Positions 1 to 14,200 of a stretch of DNA of 64,000 bases are shown piece after piece (positions within the stretch are counted from its first letter, which is position 1; each line of letters begins with the position of its first letter). Where the stretch lies: positions 25,881,223 through 25,945,222 of the forward strand of contig NC_135556.1 in assembly GCF_964340395.1 (NCBI RefSeq). Direction: 5' to 3'. A program made the position numbers and the translations under genes. The notes beneath the pieces are model-generated. The model was not told the origin of the DNA. It saw only the letters and a list, made by a program, of their open reading frames with translations, and searched no databases. This DNA comes from Glandiceps talaboti. Taxonomy: Eukaryota > Hemichordata > Enteropneusta > Spengelidae.

Positions 1-1068
1 GTTGTAACTGCTGACACTTCTGAGGATGAATACACAAAGAACCATTTCAAGTGTCACAGTATTTTTATCTATCCTTTCTAAACATTGAAATATTGTGAAT
101 CTAGTGACCCATGCATGATGGGTGATTCCCACTGAGCAATACCTATCATGTAGTAACTTTTACCCTGCTAAATTTTGATGGTCTTATGGGATGGTAGCAT
201 GTGCTATTTGTATCACACTGAATGGAAATAACCCTAATACTACCCTTAAATCATTCTAACTAATAATGAATATGTGACAAAGCTGATGGATCTAAATTTG
301 TCATGATGCACTCACACTACCAGCGTTTTGTCACTGCTGTAGTAACATTAATACCAATACGATCAAGGAGTGAAATTTCACACAAACTAGGGATCCTAAG
401 CTATGTTGTGTTGTTTACAACAAACATATATATGTACACTAAAAGAAAATTATATATATTTCATACAATAGTATATAATTATGCAGTACTATACGATGAG
501 ATTCTCTATAAGGACAATAAAATAACAGGGACATATACAATATGTTTACTGATACCACCAAAGTTAGTAAACAGGTTGTGTCATTCATCCATTATTCTTA
601 AATTCCACTTTCCAAAACTGAATATATTATGAGGTTCAATGATATGAAGAACTATGATGTAAATGAAGTTGTAATAAATACTGTGTTTATGTATCAGGGC
701 CATGATTTAGTATTTTTAGTGAGCACCTCTAGTGGTAGATATGACATATTCAAATCCTTGTTCATTAGTAGGATACAGAAAACCTCATCTCTTACAGGTT
801 ATTAGAGAAGCCAAATCGAGTACATGACATCAACACTATAAACTAGCAACAAATCTTGGCCAATTACAACTCAAGATGATATTGTACATTTCTAGTAATT
901 ACAAAGATGACAATCTACAACCGTTAATAAAGAAAGGAAATTAAGTGCCTTTGCGGCTACGACTACAAAATGAAAAAACTTAATCACGATGAAACATGCC
1001 TTGGAGGAAGACTATCCCATCAATGTAACACACAATATAAACAATATCAAGTTAGAAAAGAAGCTTAC
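1..1068 (-). other. 5' part of dachshund intron 2
   Basis: The minus-strand donor GTAAGC sits at 1068-1063 and no matching acceptor or further dachshund motif was seen to the left. The sequence is AT-rich without a recognisable gene. An open frame at 303-632 has low-complexity Ile/Tyr-rich composition and no family resemblance. Confidence 0.8.
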
Positions 1069-1184
1069 CCATTCCATTGGTTAAATCACCATTTTCCAAC
1101 TTGTGTTTTTTCAACATAAAGTGGCCCGAAGGTGATAAGCCCGGGGGAGGCAAGGTTCGCTTCGGAGGTCTCCCAGGCCGACTA
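1069..1184 (-). CDS. dach: dachshund orthologue, exon 2
   Basis: This 116-bp internal exon is too short to stand out as an open frame. On the minus strand the acceptor TTTCAATCTATTGCAG precedes a T that completes the AG left by exon 1 as a Ser codon. The reading then runs S-R-P-G-R-P-P-K-R-T, the motif that directly follows LYNDCT-A in Dachshund proteins (residues 138-147). The core GRP flanked by basic residues resembles an AT-hook and may serve in DNA contact or nuclear import. The remainder, about residues 148-175, is a Pro/Gly/Ser linker ending in HFMLKKHKLENGD and LTNGM. The exon closes with the strong donor ATGG|GTAAGC at 1068-1063, leaving phase 1. The exon is a small GC- and CpG-rich island in AT-rich DNA. 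Later exons, including Dachbox-C with its coiled coil, should lie left of the window. Confidence 0.95.
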
Positions 1185-1830
1185 CTGCAATAGATTGAAA
1201 GGAAGACGTTAATTTCAAGTTTTTGTCAGATTTAGCTATCATTCTTGACCAATTACACGCTGTAATAAGATGAAGTGCGTCTTATCTCCTGATTTTACTC
1301 AGTTAAATACATTGACTTGAATATAAACCTGAATGATAGATCTCTCCAGATCTTACTACCTATCAACAAATAACACCATATAACATAACAATTTTATCCA
1401 TGACAACTATTTCAATATTGACTTTCAAACGCCATTGATCTCATCATCAAAGCCGGTATTTGATTGAAACAAGTTGCTTAAATATTGGCATGATATTAAA
1501 ACAAACATAAACAATATGGGTTTGTTACAAAAACGCTTATAATATTTTCAAAGTACAACTTTTATTACAGCAGTCAATTATACCAGACAAAGATGTATTT
1601 TTTATGTAAATATATAGAATGATATACAAAATGTAGATGTCATTGATTCGGCAATTTTACATTTACATTAGTGTGAGCTTGCTACAATATGAAGCATGAA
1701 ATCCAACATTGTTTGATACATATTGTCATTAAATGTTACTCTTTGCAATTCTCCACTATAAGTTTACTAGTAATTGTTTCCATTTCATTTCCTAAATGGA
1801 AATTGGAAACTTGCTTTTAATATACATATA

Positions 1831-2290
1831 TTGGTGGTTCTATAGGATTCCATCATAGAATTCTATAAAATGTACTTCTACAAGTTCTACAGTTGAAATG
1901 GGATATTGTTATTATCATGTGGTAGCATCATTGGTACCTGGTAGTTCTATAATGTTCTATCATGGAATTCTATAAAATGTACTTTGGGATTTGAAATTAG
2001 AAACTGCTGTTTTCATGTTGTAAAGTCATTGGACCAATGGTGGTTCTATAGTGTTCTATCATGGAATTCTATCAAATGTACTTTGGGATTTGAAATTCAA
2101 AACTGCTGTTTTCATGTTATAAACTCATTGGTGGTTCTATTGTGTTCTAACTTCTACCATGAAGTTCTAAGAAATGTAATTCTAGAGTTGATAAAGGAAC
2201 TTTAATTTTCCATGTGGACAAATTATGATAGAGTGGTTTATTGTGTTCAACCATGGAGTGCTGTTGTGTTCCGTAAAATATACTTCAAGA
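1831..2290. repeat. Decayed tandem repeat, unit about 90-110 bp
   Basis: Four to five diverged copies share TGGTGGTTCTATAG, TCTATCATGGAATTCTA and AAATGTACTTTGGGATTTGA. Copies begin near 1831, 1935, 2035 and 2127, with a weak remnant to about 2290. The two central copies are the most alike. It lies in intron 1, about 650 bp on the exon 1 side of exon 2. Confidence 0.8.
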
Positions 2291-3109
2291 GTACAAGTCT
2301 AATGGAATATTAGAAATACACGCATGTTTACAAAGTTATAGCTATATGTACATTGTATTAACGATCTATTTGATAAGATGTGTTATCAATAGTTGGATCT
2401 GCATCATCTATTGATCTGGCTCTATATCTATTACTAAATATTTCAAGAATATCTAAATACATTAATGTCAACTAAGACAGTCCCCATCCAATGATCCATT
2501 CTCAAGAAGCAGTACGTATAAAATTGAACAGTTTTTCATCTCATAACACACTATCATGGGAATTTCAGTATATTCTTTCTTTTCAAACCATGATAATGTT
2601 TGCTGATCTCACCTCATAATAACTACATTTTCTACATGTAAGGTCTCCATCATTTTGTCATTAGTACCCTTGTGTGAATGAGAGGTCAGCTGTGATTGGG
2701 TAATACAATTCATGGCCCAATCAGATCACCCTTTACAAAATGTACAAAATGACCCGCAGGACGGTTAAAATTCACATCCATGGAGTCTTGCCACTAAACA
2801 ATTTACTTGTATCCATTTGACCTACAGCAAATACATCACTACCTTAGAAGAGTGTTTCAATCATTCATCCTTAGAGACATTTCATGTGTTCACATTCATG
2901 TTATTTCAACTTCCACGTCTGTCTGTTCATGTGCAGTTTTTGTTCTACACCAAAATGTACATGTATTGGAGTCTCCAGTGTCTTTAAGTCATCAACATGC
3001 AGGCGTCAACAAATGCTTCCCCAAGAGATTTGGCTTGATCTAGCCGCTACAATGCTATTTCAGTATTTGCCAAAATGTTTGACATTATTTCAATTTCTGG
3101 GTCTTTGCA

Positions 3110-3262
3110 TCATTTGTTTTACAGCACAATTTACAAAAACATTCACCCATGGCCTGACATCGTTTGCTTTACAGCACAATTTACAAAAACATTCACCCAT
3201 GGCCTGACATCGTTTGTTTTACAGCACAATTTACAAAAACATTCACCCATGCCCCGACAATG
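3110..3262. repeat. 50-bp tandem repeat, three copies
   Basis: ACAGCACAATTTACAAAAAC recurs at 3121, 3171 and 3221, exactly 50 bp apart. The copies differ by only a few substitutions, and the third diverges after CACCCATG. The near identity implies recent duplication. Confidence 0.95.
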
Positions 3263-6200
3263 TCATTTGTCCAAATTAATTTAGATAGATTAATTAAGAC
3301 AGCTAAGCCACTTGGTTCAAAATTGTAATATTACATCAAATAACAGTATATGAGATAATATTAATTATGATACTGGGATTATCAAACTTCATTCTCTGTC
3401 AATTCATTCCAAGGATTCTTTTTTTTAAAACCTATACTACAAAACTTGGAAACCTAATATTTTAGTAAGACTAAGACCTACAGTCACTGCTGTCATAAAA
3501 GTTATCCTCCTGATTGAAAACTTTTCACAATTTTGCATAATTTTCATTCATTTTTAAAAAGACTCAAAGCATAGGCTTTCCTGTTTTCATGTCATCTGGG
3601 TCAAATTTTAAGAGACAACGACAACTAGCAATAAATGTACAAAATGTAGTCTGTGGAAAGTGAGACAACTGTTGACAATGGCAGTGAGGGGTTAAAGGTC
3701 AACCACTGCACAGAATCAAAGACACATATAAAACATTTCTTGTTGCCATTATATCCAACTTAAGCTCTACTAAATATCAGCCAATAAAAACAGTCCTTTC
3801 ATAGTCCGTTCAGGAAGTTATCACGCTTGATATACATATCCAATGATTGATGAATTCTAATGCATAATTAAGAAATCTCCATTTTGTCATCAGCAATGTA
3901 TATTTCGATTCATTTTTCTTCACTACGCAATTGACTTTTACTTAAATCATTAAATCAACTCTTGATACCACTGCCTTCATCAATCATTTTTCTCTTTATC
4001 AACTAAATTTTTCAAGGTATAAAATCATCACAGATGAATTTTCAATGTAATTACTGTATGACGATATATTATTTTGTTGTTCATTATTATTTCAGCTATA
4101 TTGCCAATTTATTACACAATCCATCTTATTTAGATCTAGCAAATTTATTTGTAACTGATAAATTAATAAAAATTATGGAACACAAAGTTGTCATATTTGT
4201 GGTTAGTTCTGGGGAATATATCATAGTTTTCAACACCTGGACAGCATGATGTATAAACAAGACTACTGGGTGGTAATCAATTAATTACAAAATACATGTT
4301 AATGACAGTTCACATTTCTGTTCTGAACGATATTTGAAGACCACATAAAATCAAAAAAAGAAATATTTTTACTACAATAAAAATTATTGTATGACAGAGT
4401 CTAACAATATGTTTTGACATTTTATGGCTAACAAAGCACAAAATAAATAAATTTCCTGTGACTGAATATCACTCGGTAGACTACTGAGCTGTCTCTTTCA
4501 AAGTGAAGTTATATGTGATGGACTAAGGCACTTGTCCTTCTAGCTTGCACTTGTATTTTATCATTTAAAAGTTATTAGCTGGGTATTCCCCTGAGACAAT
4601 ACTTAGTAATCCTCTGTACAAAATACATCTATTGCATTCTAACATTTTCTAGGAATAAACCATTTTTTTTAGGTAAATATTCCATTTTGGAGGGATACTG
4701 CATTGAAAGATATAGATAAACAGCTAACAATACAGTCATTGCACTTTTTGTATTCTGGGTTTAACGACTTGTGAAATGACAGTTATATTGTGTTGCATGG
4801 TAGGGGTTACTCTATCTGTACTGAGTTTCAATTTACTCAAGAGCATTTTCTTGTACAGGTTTACAGAAAAGTCAGTAGTGTCTCTAATATGACCCCAGTT
4901 TGTTCTAAAAACATACAATTGCTACGGATGAGTTACAGAATGTATAGGTCGAGCAACAACGAAAATAGGTTTCCTTTTTACGTATATATGACTTTATCAA
5001 ATAGACCTGTAATTATTACTTGTGAAATGTTCAATTGGAACATTTTGTGCTTTTTGTTAAACAACGGGTTCATATTGTCACTCACCTGGTTTATAAAAGT
5101 AGGCAAACTCACAGAATCTAGAATGTTAACAAATAAACCAGAAATGAGCATGCAATTGACAATGCCATATTTTGAAGTATAGTCATGGACTAAAAATCAC
5201 TCATAAAAGAAAATATTTTTGTAATGGCATTGATTTCTTGTCATTTTGCCTGAAATCAACATGTTGATGATAGCCAAGTAATTCAAATGACAGTTGCATT
5301 TTTACTTTAAGACTTTGACTACATACCTAATCTTCTCCAGGTATTGATTGCTGATGCTTTTTCTACTTTGCCATTTTTTAATGGTCCAAATTATATCGAT
5401 ATATGTACTAATGAAAGTTGATTGACAGTTTTTGTACCAGCAACTTACAATATTTCCGTTGTTACAACTACAGCATAACAGACTGTTTTTTTGGTTGGTG
5501 TAAGGAAATCATTATTTTTCTCGTACGACTTTTCTATATTCTTCTATTGTTGCCATTGTTTCAGCTTAACTCTAATAAAAAATACTCTTTACGTTATTTG
5601 GTATATTTTTCTTTCTTTGTGTCTATCTATCTCTTCTTGTTTCTGATAAACTATGTATCCTTTTGTTCAATTCTGTCTATGTGTGATATTTATTTTTTAT
5701 GTACATGTTCCACCACAGAGAATTTCTTTTCCATTCATGAGAACAATAGCATGTACTTTTCAGGTAGACAGAATCTTCTACATATTGTTATTTCTGTCTT
5801 TATCATATCTGATATGTCATATTTATATTTTTTATTTTAATATGTGCATGTGAATAGATTGGTTTATTCATTTCTTATTCACTTAGTGTCTCTTCAGCTA
5901 TATTGGACAATGACACATCTCTGACAATATTTACCGATGACCTGACTAAGCAAAACCTGTTCACCCTACAACTCAACAAACAGGAAAGAGCTATTAATAC
6001 CATTTGTACCACTATCATCTCTTTAATTTCAAACAAAAACATGTTATACAGGTACTGTGTGTACTTACAGCAAACTGGGGCTTGGCCTAATTCAAGTAAT
6101 TCCATAGAGATAGCTACAGTAATTGATATGCAATGAATAAAACAAAAAACATCTCACCTGCTCAATATTCAAATTTATTTAATTAAAACAAAGTTTGAAT

Positions 6201-7337
6201 GTCAAATACGTAGATAAAACATCAGTATGAGAAATGCATGTCAATAAATACAATCGCCTCTAGGAAATGTGACATAAATATATACGTGGTGAAGTTGTCT
6301 GCTTTATGAGCTCCACTTTAAATTAACCTGCCATAAGCAATGTACATACAGACATAGCAGTAGGAAAGTCAATTCCTTATCACTTTACTCTGTATTGTTT
6401 ATTGAGCATGTGATCAACACAGGGTGTTTATACAGAAAAAGTGTAATTTGAAGGAAAATTTGTTTGTATTGTTTGTATAGCGTATGTATGATCCATCATA
6501 CTGTCAACATCTAGACATGCCGTTCAATGACAGCAACACACTGCAGGTGTTACAATTATGAAACTCAACACTTCCGGACTAAAGAGCTATACGTATGTAC
6601 AATATGAATACAGTGCGAGATGCTGAAATTAGTATTTTATAACTAGTTATGATTATATATTTCATTTCACTAAATTGATATGCATATAGTCCTATAGTCT
6701 ATCTCATGTTTGCATAATGATTATGTTTTATAGTTTAAAATAAACACATTTTATTGGTGGTGTGTTTTTATAACAGTTACTTTCTTTGTGTGTACATATC
6801 TAGATACCAGGGTTTGCTGTTATCATACTTTTATTTTTATTGATACATGTTTTATTTCTTTATGAGAGTAGTATGACTTGAAATATACATTTATCACTTC
6901 CCATACCAGACTGCAACCACACAGCAAAATGTATACACTTCACTACATACTTTGAATGAAGACAAAGTACATGTATGCACATTTGTTTGTGTTTTATCGA
7001 CAACGAAATCTACCAAGGTAGGAGCAGAAAGTGACACATATAGTACTGCATGTGATGTCACTCAATCACAATAAATACATTTGAACTTCTGCATATCTAA
7101 GCTCCCACTACACTCAACGTTTATGGAACGACACTAAACATTCCTCAAATTTCAAACTCATTGGCTTTTCTCCACTTCAAACATTAATTTATGATTACGG
7201 CAAAATTTGGAAGGGTCAGTAAAAGATTTGTGATGTCATCTCTGACCCATACATACACATATGAATCAAAACAATAAAATTATATTGTTTGACAATTTGA
7301 CAACTACACACTCAGAAATATTGATAAATTTTTCAAT

Positions 7338-7349
7338 CCCCCCCCCCCC
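7338..7349. repeat. Poly(C) tract, 12 bp
   Basis: Twelve consecutive C residues stand in otherwise AT-rich intron DNA. This is a G-rich homopolymer in the sense strand of the dachshund transcript. Confidence 0.95.
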
Positions 7350-7600
7350 TTCATATATACTTATTTTCAAGAATTTCTTTAGTGTATGTTTAGCTTTTTT
7401 TTTGTTATAAAAATCAGTCTCAAATATTACCCTCAAAAAACTTTCATAATCTTAACTTTATATTTCAACAAATAGACTTCATTTCATACTTTCCCTGGAA
7501 TGCAGTTACTTTTCTGTGAAGGTCCCTCTCATAATATATGATTTAATAACAGTTTGGTCCAAATGAAAATATCTTCTGGTAAGTTCTTCACCTAAATTTT

Positions 7601-7860
7601 GCTATGTAAACACACTAGATCAATAAAGTTACCAAACCTAACAACCCTTCAGAATGAAATATACAAACTGTAGAACATCACATGTATACAAAATATGAAG
7701 ATTTAATTTCAGATTTCTTCTTCTCTTGCTATTTTTGCAATGTAAATGTAATAGATAAATGAAGTTACCCAAAATAATGTCCTTTCAAAATGAAATTTAC
7801 TACAGTGTGTAAGAAATTTCAAGGTTTAATTTCATATGTTTCTTCCTCTCATAAAAAGTA
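7601..7860. repeat. Degenerate tandem duplication, about 124-136 bp unit
   Basis: GCTATGTAAACACACTAGAT at 7601 corresponds to GCAATGTAAATGTAATAGAT at 7737. Both are followed by related AAGTTACC, CCTTTCAGAATGAAAT and TTTAATTTCA stretches in the same order. Small indels shift the period. Confidence 0.65.
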
Positions 7861-10226
7861 AAAGTAGTAAATCTATCAGAAACAGATGTTGGTGATTTAT
7901 CGTTCATTTCAAAAACACCTGAATTCACACCAAATTAATATCTCCCAGTTAGATTAACACAACATTGAACTTGTCCATTTTATCATATAAATTTAACATT
8001 GTCTATATCGAAATACACAAAATTAATGTCTTATATGACCATGGTAATAATTTTCATGTGCAGTGAAATTAACCACAGCGTTTTCTCACTACTTAACTAA
8101 TTTGTAGTACTTGTTCATTTCGCAATACTGCTCAGTTGATTTGACAATTTGGTTACAATCTCAATCTCTTTTTTAGGGTAAAGTACGTACAATCTAACAA
8201 GGTTATGCTAAATAAATTATGATGAAATCTAACTGTATAATTCAAGTCAATTCTGAGTCAGGTTCTGAAGCAAAATGTCTAGGAAAATGAAGGAACCCAA
8301 ATCTTGACAGCGAGTCTTTGAAAAAAGTAATCTTAGCTTTCCAGTGTATCAAAGTAGGGTGATTCTCCACACATGCCAATACTAGTGTAAATTAATGACT
8401 TCAAGAACCAATCTGATAAATGACACTGTCAACATCAAGGGCGTACATTTCACTTTGAAACATACATCTCATCATGTTGATGATTGAAGGAATTCTCTGA
8501 ATGTTTTATGTACGCCTGCGAAATACAATAAAAATTTAACAGCATGGGAAAATCGCCATGACTGCATACTGATGCACCACCCTACTGTTCAATATTTTAT
8601 ATCTTTCAAATGTAAAGTTGTTGCACTTGACCTCGTTAGAATTACTTACTAGTTAGGAAGGCCATTCCCAATGGGTTTGATCATGTAAATGCTTTGCTGC
8701 ACATTGGTTTAATGAAAGTCATCACTCTCATACAAACTATCGTATATTTCTTAACAATCGAATAACATAAATGATGTATTTCGGACTAAATTGTAGGTTT
8801 GTCCTTGGAAATTAACATGCATGCCAGATAGACATAAACATCCTTGTCAATATCAGAATTGATGTGTATGGCAATGTCACGTGTAGTGGATAATTTCCTT
8901 TGAGCCCTCATTTCATAATTACAAACAATCAATAGGAATACAAAATATATGAGTTACTTTCAGTTGATTATGATCGCAGTTGAGTCTTTTTTTTTCTCTT
9001 GACCAGTTTCTTCAAACACAGTCAATGAGATGAACACAAGCACATAAGTTTTATCAGTAATTCATCAGATATTAACATCTCATAGTATTTGCTCAATCGA
9101 TGTTCACTTCACTGGAACTTGTGATTTTGTTGACATGTTGGTTGTGGGGAGGGGGAAGGGGAGTGAACAATTTGATTGGTTGGCTGATACGATGTTCAGC
9201 CAATTATCTTGCTGATTGGCAAATATGTATACAAACCTAGTTTTCTGATTGGATAAAAGGTTGGATTTATAGCATAAACAATTTGAACTGAGAAACATAT
9301 CCTTATCATTTATTTATAGTCCAGAGTCCAGCACAAAAATGTCCCTGTACTGGTTTACTATACATCACAAGTACTTCCTTACTATTAAAGTAATCTAAAT
9401 TGATAAAACCCACAACACATGTTCTATGTTCATCTGTAGATTTTGTCTTCTTTCACTTCCCACGACCTTGAACATGGCCTGCTTAAAACCTGACATTGAT
9501 TTGTGGATCAGGTCTAATTGTATACTATAATGATTTCTACACATGCCATGGTCAGTAATACCAGTCGTACTAAATTCCAAAGTTTTGTGGGAACCAAATA
9601 CACATGTAGCTTAGAATCAAAGTCATTTTGGGGTTAAAACTGAACAACGGTTTTAATACTTTGCTGCTCTGTAAATCACAGCTGAACATGTACTTGGGAC
9701 AGGTCGTTACACAGGTGTGTCATATCAATGAATTACACATTTATAAATATAGACTTGAATGTGGACACAAAAATGTTAGCTTATTTTATAATATCGTAGC
9801 CTTGATCTGTGATCTCTTGTTGTACAGTTGGTGCCATGATAAAGAGTGGGTTCCAGGCTATTTAGTCTCCATGTATGATGTATTATTTACCCAGTATAAC
9901 ATGATGTGCTGCTTGAGTCATACTACATGTATATATGCCCCCCTCCCCCATCCCATTACTACAATTCAAACCCTTCCATTCACATTTATCCATCCGAGTT
10001 CTGCTTGTCAGGATTTGTATATAAGACAATGATTACTTTCATATTTTTTTGATAACTATTATATAATTATTATATTACTATTATTACTATAGTTTCTATA
10101 TTTACTAGTTTGTTTTAGCACCAAATACTTATTGCAGAAAATCCAATGAAGAAATGTAGTTTTCTTGACAGATGCAATATAGATTCTATTGTATTCTATT
10201 CTATCTTCCACACTCATCTAAATTAT

Positions 10227-10444
10227 GGTGGGGTAGGAATGGAGGATGAGTGGGGTGGGGATTTGAGGTGGGTGGGGGTGGGGAATGAGAGGATGGGTGG
10301 GATGGGGATGAGAGAATGGGTGGGGTGGAGGATGAGATTGTGGATGGGGTGGGGATGACAGGATGGGTGGGGTGGGAGGATGAGAGGATGGATGGGGGAT
10401 GACAGGGTGGATGGGGTGGGGGGGGGATGAAAGGATGGGTGGGT
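10227..10444. repeat. G-rich minisatellite (GGTGGG/GGATGA units)
   Basis: About 220 bp are built from GGATGAG, GGGTGGG and GGGGATGACAGGATGG variants, almost without C on the plus strand. Many GGG and GGGG runs are closely spaced. The plus strand is the template strand of dachshund, so the transcript reads C-rich here. Pro/His-rich minus-strand open frames across it are by-products of the repeat. Confidence 0.92.
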
Positions 10445-11170
10445 TCCCCACTGATTCACAGTTGAATAGACACTTTTTTTGTTCTCTGTCATCATCCCAT
10501 ATTCCAATAATTGTTAGTCTTTTTATTCCAAGAAATGTCACATGATTAGGATCTTCTCTCAGACATTCTCTATATTCATTAATCTAAATATATTGATCAT
10601 ATTTTATTACCCTATGACTCCATCTTTTCAATCTATTCTAGCAATGATAGGTTAGTTCAAAAATAAATATGTCTCATAAAACATGAATATGAAATTACCA
10701 CAGCTAAAGTTATTACAGAAATCCCTCAATCTAACCACACGATGACTTTAATTAATTAGTAGCCAACGAGTAACATTTCATCAATTTCGTCTCCATGAGT
10801 AATTTTGTAAGTGCGTGACCTGTGTTAAAGAGACAAGAGAGAACCTATTTTCAAAAGACATACCTGTAAAGTCATGACCATCACTCATTTCAAAATGAAA
10901 TGAAAATGCTGATGAGTTATGTTTAATGAAAAAGTTAATTAAAAGATGAGGGCATGTAAAGATAAATGATAGTGGTAATTAGATTGTCTTATTTGGGAGT
11001 ACTCAGACTCTTAATACATAAATAACCTCCAGTTTCATGATAAATGACCCATGTCATTGTTGTCTCTTTCTAATTCTACTCAGCCAAAACATTAATCCAT
11101 ATTCATACTTTCAACTTTTGCCATTTTGTCTAATTAGCATTCGATGAACTGTACGGCATTGAAAAGTACA

Positions 11171-11278
11171 CCCAAACCAACCAATCACAACTCACTTCAT
11201 TTTTTTTATCATGTGAATGGTAAACCCCAACCAACCAATCACAACTCACTTCATTTTTTTTATCATGTGAATAGTAAC
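11171..11278. repeat. 54-bp tandem duplication
   Basis: AACCAACCAATCACAACTCA occurs at 11175 and again at 11229. Each is followed by CTTCATTTTTTTTATCATG and TGAAT(G/A)GTAA. The two copies are almost identical. Confidence 0.93.
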
Positions 11279-14200
11279 TGTAGCCACAGACCCTCCACCA
11301 ATGGTGGTGAAAGGTCTCTGCTGTATCAGAACTGACAGCAACTGAGAGATTATCATGGCAATATGTGTCTCTCTAAATTTTGTTTCTGTGTTCATACTTT
11401 TCAAATTTGCCGGAATAGTTGAAAACCAAGACTCCCTCTTCCCTTTCCCCTTTTTTGGAGGGGGTTAAACCAATCTTTTTTATAATCATGATGCAGATAT
11501 TTACTATCTTGCTAAAATCTTGAATTTTGAAGACATACCTGTAAACAAAATAGGAAAGAAAGAAAAGGGGAAAACAAAAACAAAATAAATTCAATTTTTG
11601 GTGAGCAGTTGTGTAATAAACAAAATATAAGAGGGTCCTCACACATATACCTGTTTAAGATAATTTCAGATCCTTGCATAAAAATTTTGGATTGTGCGAC
11701 CAAACATGAAGAACTAAATAGATTATCAGTAAGTATTGACATCTACCTTGAAGGTACATGCACTGGTCCCAAACTTCCAATTACATATGAAAGAAGTGGA
11801 AATGTTTTATCAAAGAAAGCATTTTTCTTTTCATTATCACGACTCTGAACAAAGTAGAATGAAATAAATAGCTTACAAAAGTGAGTTGTTAAAGAAATCC
11901 ATTTCAAAAAAGTGTCCTTGTATAATTTACACAAACATGTTTTGCAGCTTGAGTTTCATTAAAAAAATACAATAGTATATATTGAGCTGACAAAAGTGTA
12001 GAAGAAATCGAATACACTTCTTTATACAGGCTGCAAAAAAGACTTTTAATTGAAATGAACACCATTGTTTGAGTTGTACTTTCCACAATTTTTCCTTGTA
12101 TTTTCACCTGTTGCGTTCATGTTTGTTTCATTCAACAATTGTGGTTTATTCCGTTTTAAATACTAGCCCTTCTAGTCTAATATAATACTTCCATTATCTG
12201 ACATGAACCAAAACGTGGTTGGGACAGGTGTTAGAATCCAAATCGTTTCTTTTTTTGTTGACAATGGCGTCTACTGGGACTAGAGACCGCCAAACACTCC
12301 TGCAAGATAATTACTAGCAAACATTTATTTAATACAGAGCATGAAAATTATAAGTTAGCGATAAAAGTTGATATGGAAAGACAACAGGTGTATGTTTTCA
12401 CATTATTAGTTGTATGATTAAATTGGAACTTGTCAACTGTGTCAATTTCATTCCGACATGTCCATTTCCAATAACGCCAGGATTAAGATTGTTATTAACA
12501 TTGCAAAAATTTAATATCCTATGTGTATACAATGTGAATTGCCCTTCTCAATGAAACAGAGTCAATTAAAAATACGCTTTCAAATAAGAAACAAGAAAAG
12601 ACCTCCTTAAAATTGCATGATAAAGAAATTCATATTGAAGATACTTTTTTGTGTGAAGTATTAATAATTTGTGCTGCAGTCGTTGTTAAAGATTTGCTAT
12701 AAATATGCATAGTTGGAGCTTATACTCATTTCAATGAAACAAATATTTGAAAGTGTGTACTAATTGCCCACTTCTTTTTCTCTTACGTTTGTAGATTTAC
12801 AACTTTTTTTGACTAGATAAAAGGAATTTCAAAAGCAAAGGAGATTTGGTGGTGGATTAGCAGACAAAGTGTAATAAAGCACCATGTTGTATAGTGTATT
12901 GGTGCATACACTAGCTATAGTGCTAATTTTTTTTTGCTATTGAGAAATACGGCAGCTGTCCGATTATTCCATTTCTGAAATACCTTAATGAAAATGTATA
13001 AATGAAGAGATATTTGGGTTGATAACTATAAACGGAAACTCTCCAATTTTATTAGTTATCTTTGAACACACATCTGTCAAGTTTTTTCCAAATGACTAAC
13101 TTTATAACAATTATTTTGTTCTGATGTTTTTGTTGCCGTAGTACACTGTAGATAGAGTATAATGAGAGAGTCCAACTGTCCTCACACATCTACACTTGTT
13201 TTTTTCAAACTTGAAGTTTTCATTCAAACTCTTTCAGTTTATCTTAGATCACATATGTTCTTGTATTCTATAATACTTAAAAGAAAGCCCTGAGTAAAGA
13301 GAGAAGAACTATTCCCTTTTTATGTCAACTTTAAGAGATGGCCAATGAGGGACAACGCAATTTTTTTGAGACTATCTGAACAAGTGGTGATACCAAGTGA
13401 CTTGATATAAGTTTTGACATCTTTCAAAAGTCATAAAAAAGACGACTTCCCAATGTGGATCTAATTTCAGGGTAAAAGTAATAACATTTTAAAATGACAT
13501 GACATGAGTGATGACAAGTATTGCAAATCTTTGAAAGTACATTCCCACTATTTCCCATCAATTACACTTTATTACCATACATTACTGAGATTTCTCAATC
13601 GGGTTAAGATACAAGTCAACTCAAGCAATAAAGTAAAGCTTAAACTAATTTTCCACCAATCTGTGACCTCGGAAAAGGTGACATTGGAAAGAAGTGACAC
13701 AAGTTACAAATCAAGTGACACACGAAAAGTTACCTTTCATCTCCGTCATTCCACAACTTTGTAGAAATTTGAAATTTTGTTATTGCCTGAAAGATGAAAC
13801 CATAGGACCAAGAGATGTTATTGGCTAAAAATGAAATTTTAATGGATACATTTTTTTGTGGGAAAGGGAACCTGACCCGATTAATCATTAAGTTATTTCT
13901 TTGCATTATAAAGAACACATGGGGTCTGTCACCATCTGTACTTTAGAGGCTTGCACAATTTATGACAGGTTTTTATTTCAAATTCAGCAATTAACCAACT
14001 CTGAAGCCCTACAAAATTCTCTCACATCACATAAGTAGGCTGAAAGACAAAGTAACTTTATTTTATTGATGGTTTTTTTCTCTGTGAAACTACACTGAGT
14101 TGACAGATTTAGAGGAGAGAGACAATCACAAAAACAACACAGTGTTCTGATAACTACATGTTGTACAAAGAGAGTCTAATAACGACTAACATTGTTTTTC

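Noticed and set aside
4790-5840. Two open frames of 130 and 140 residues in intron 1
   Set aside because: They have low-complexity Phe/Tyr/Ile/Leu composition typical of AT-rich DNA, with no motifs and no supporting splice structure.
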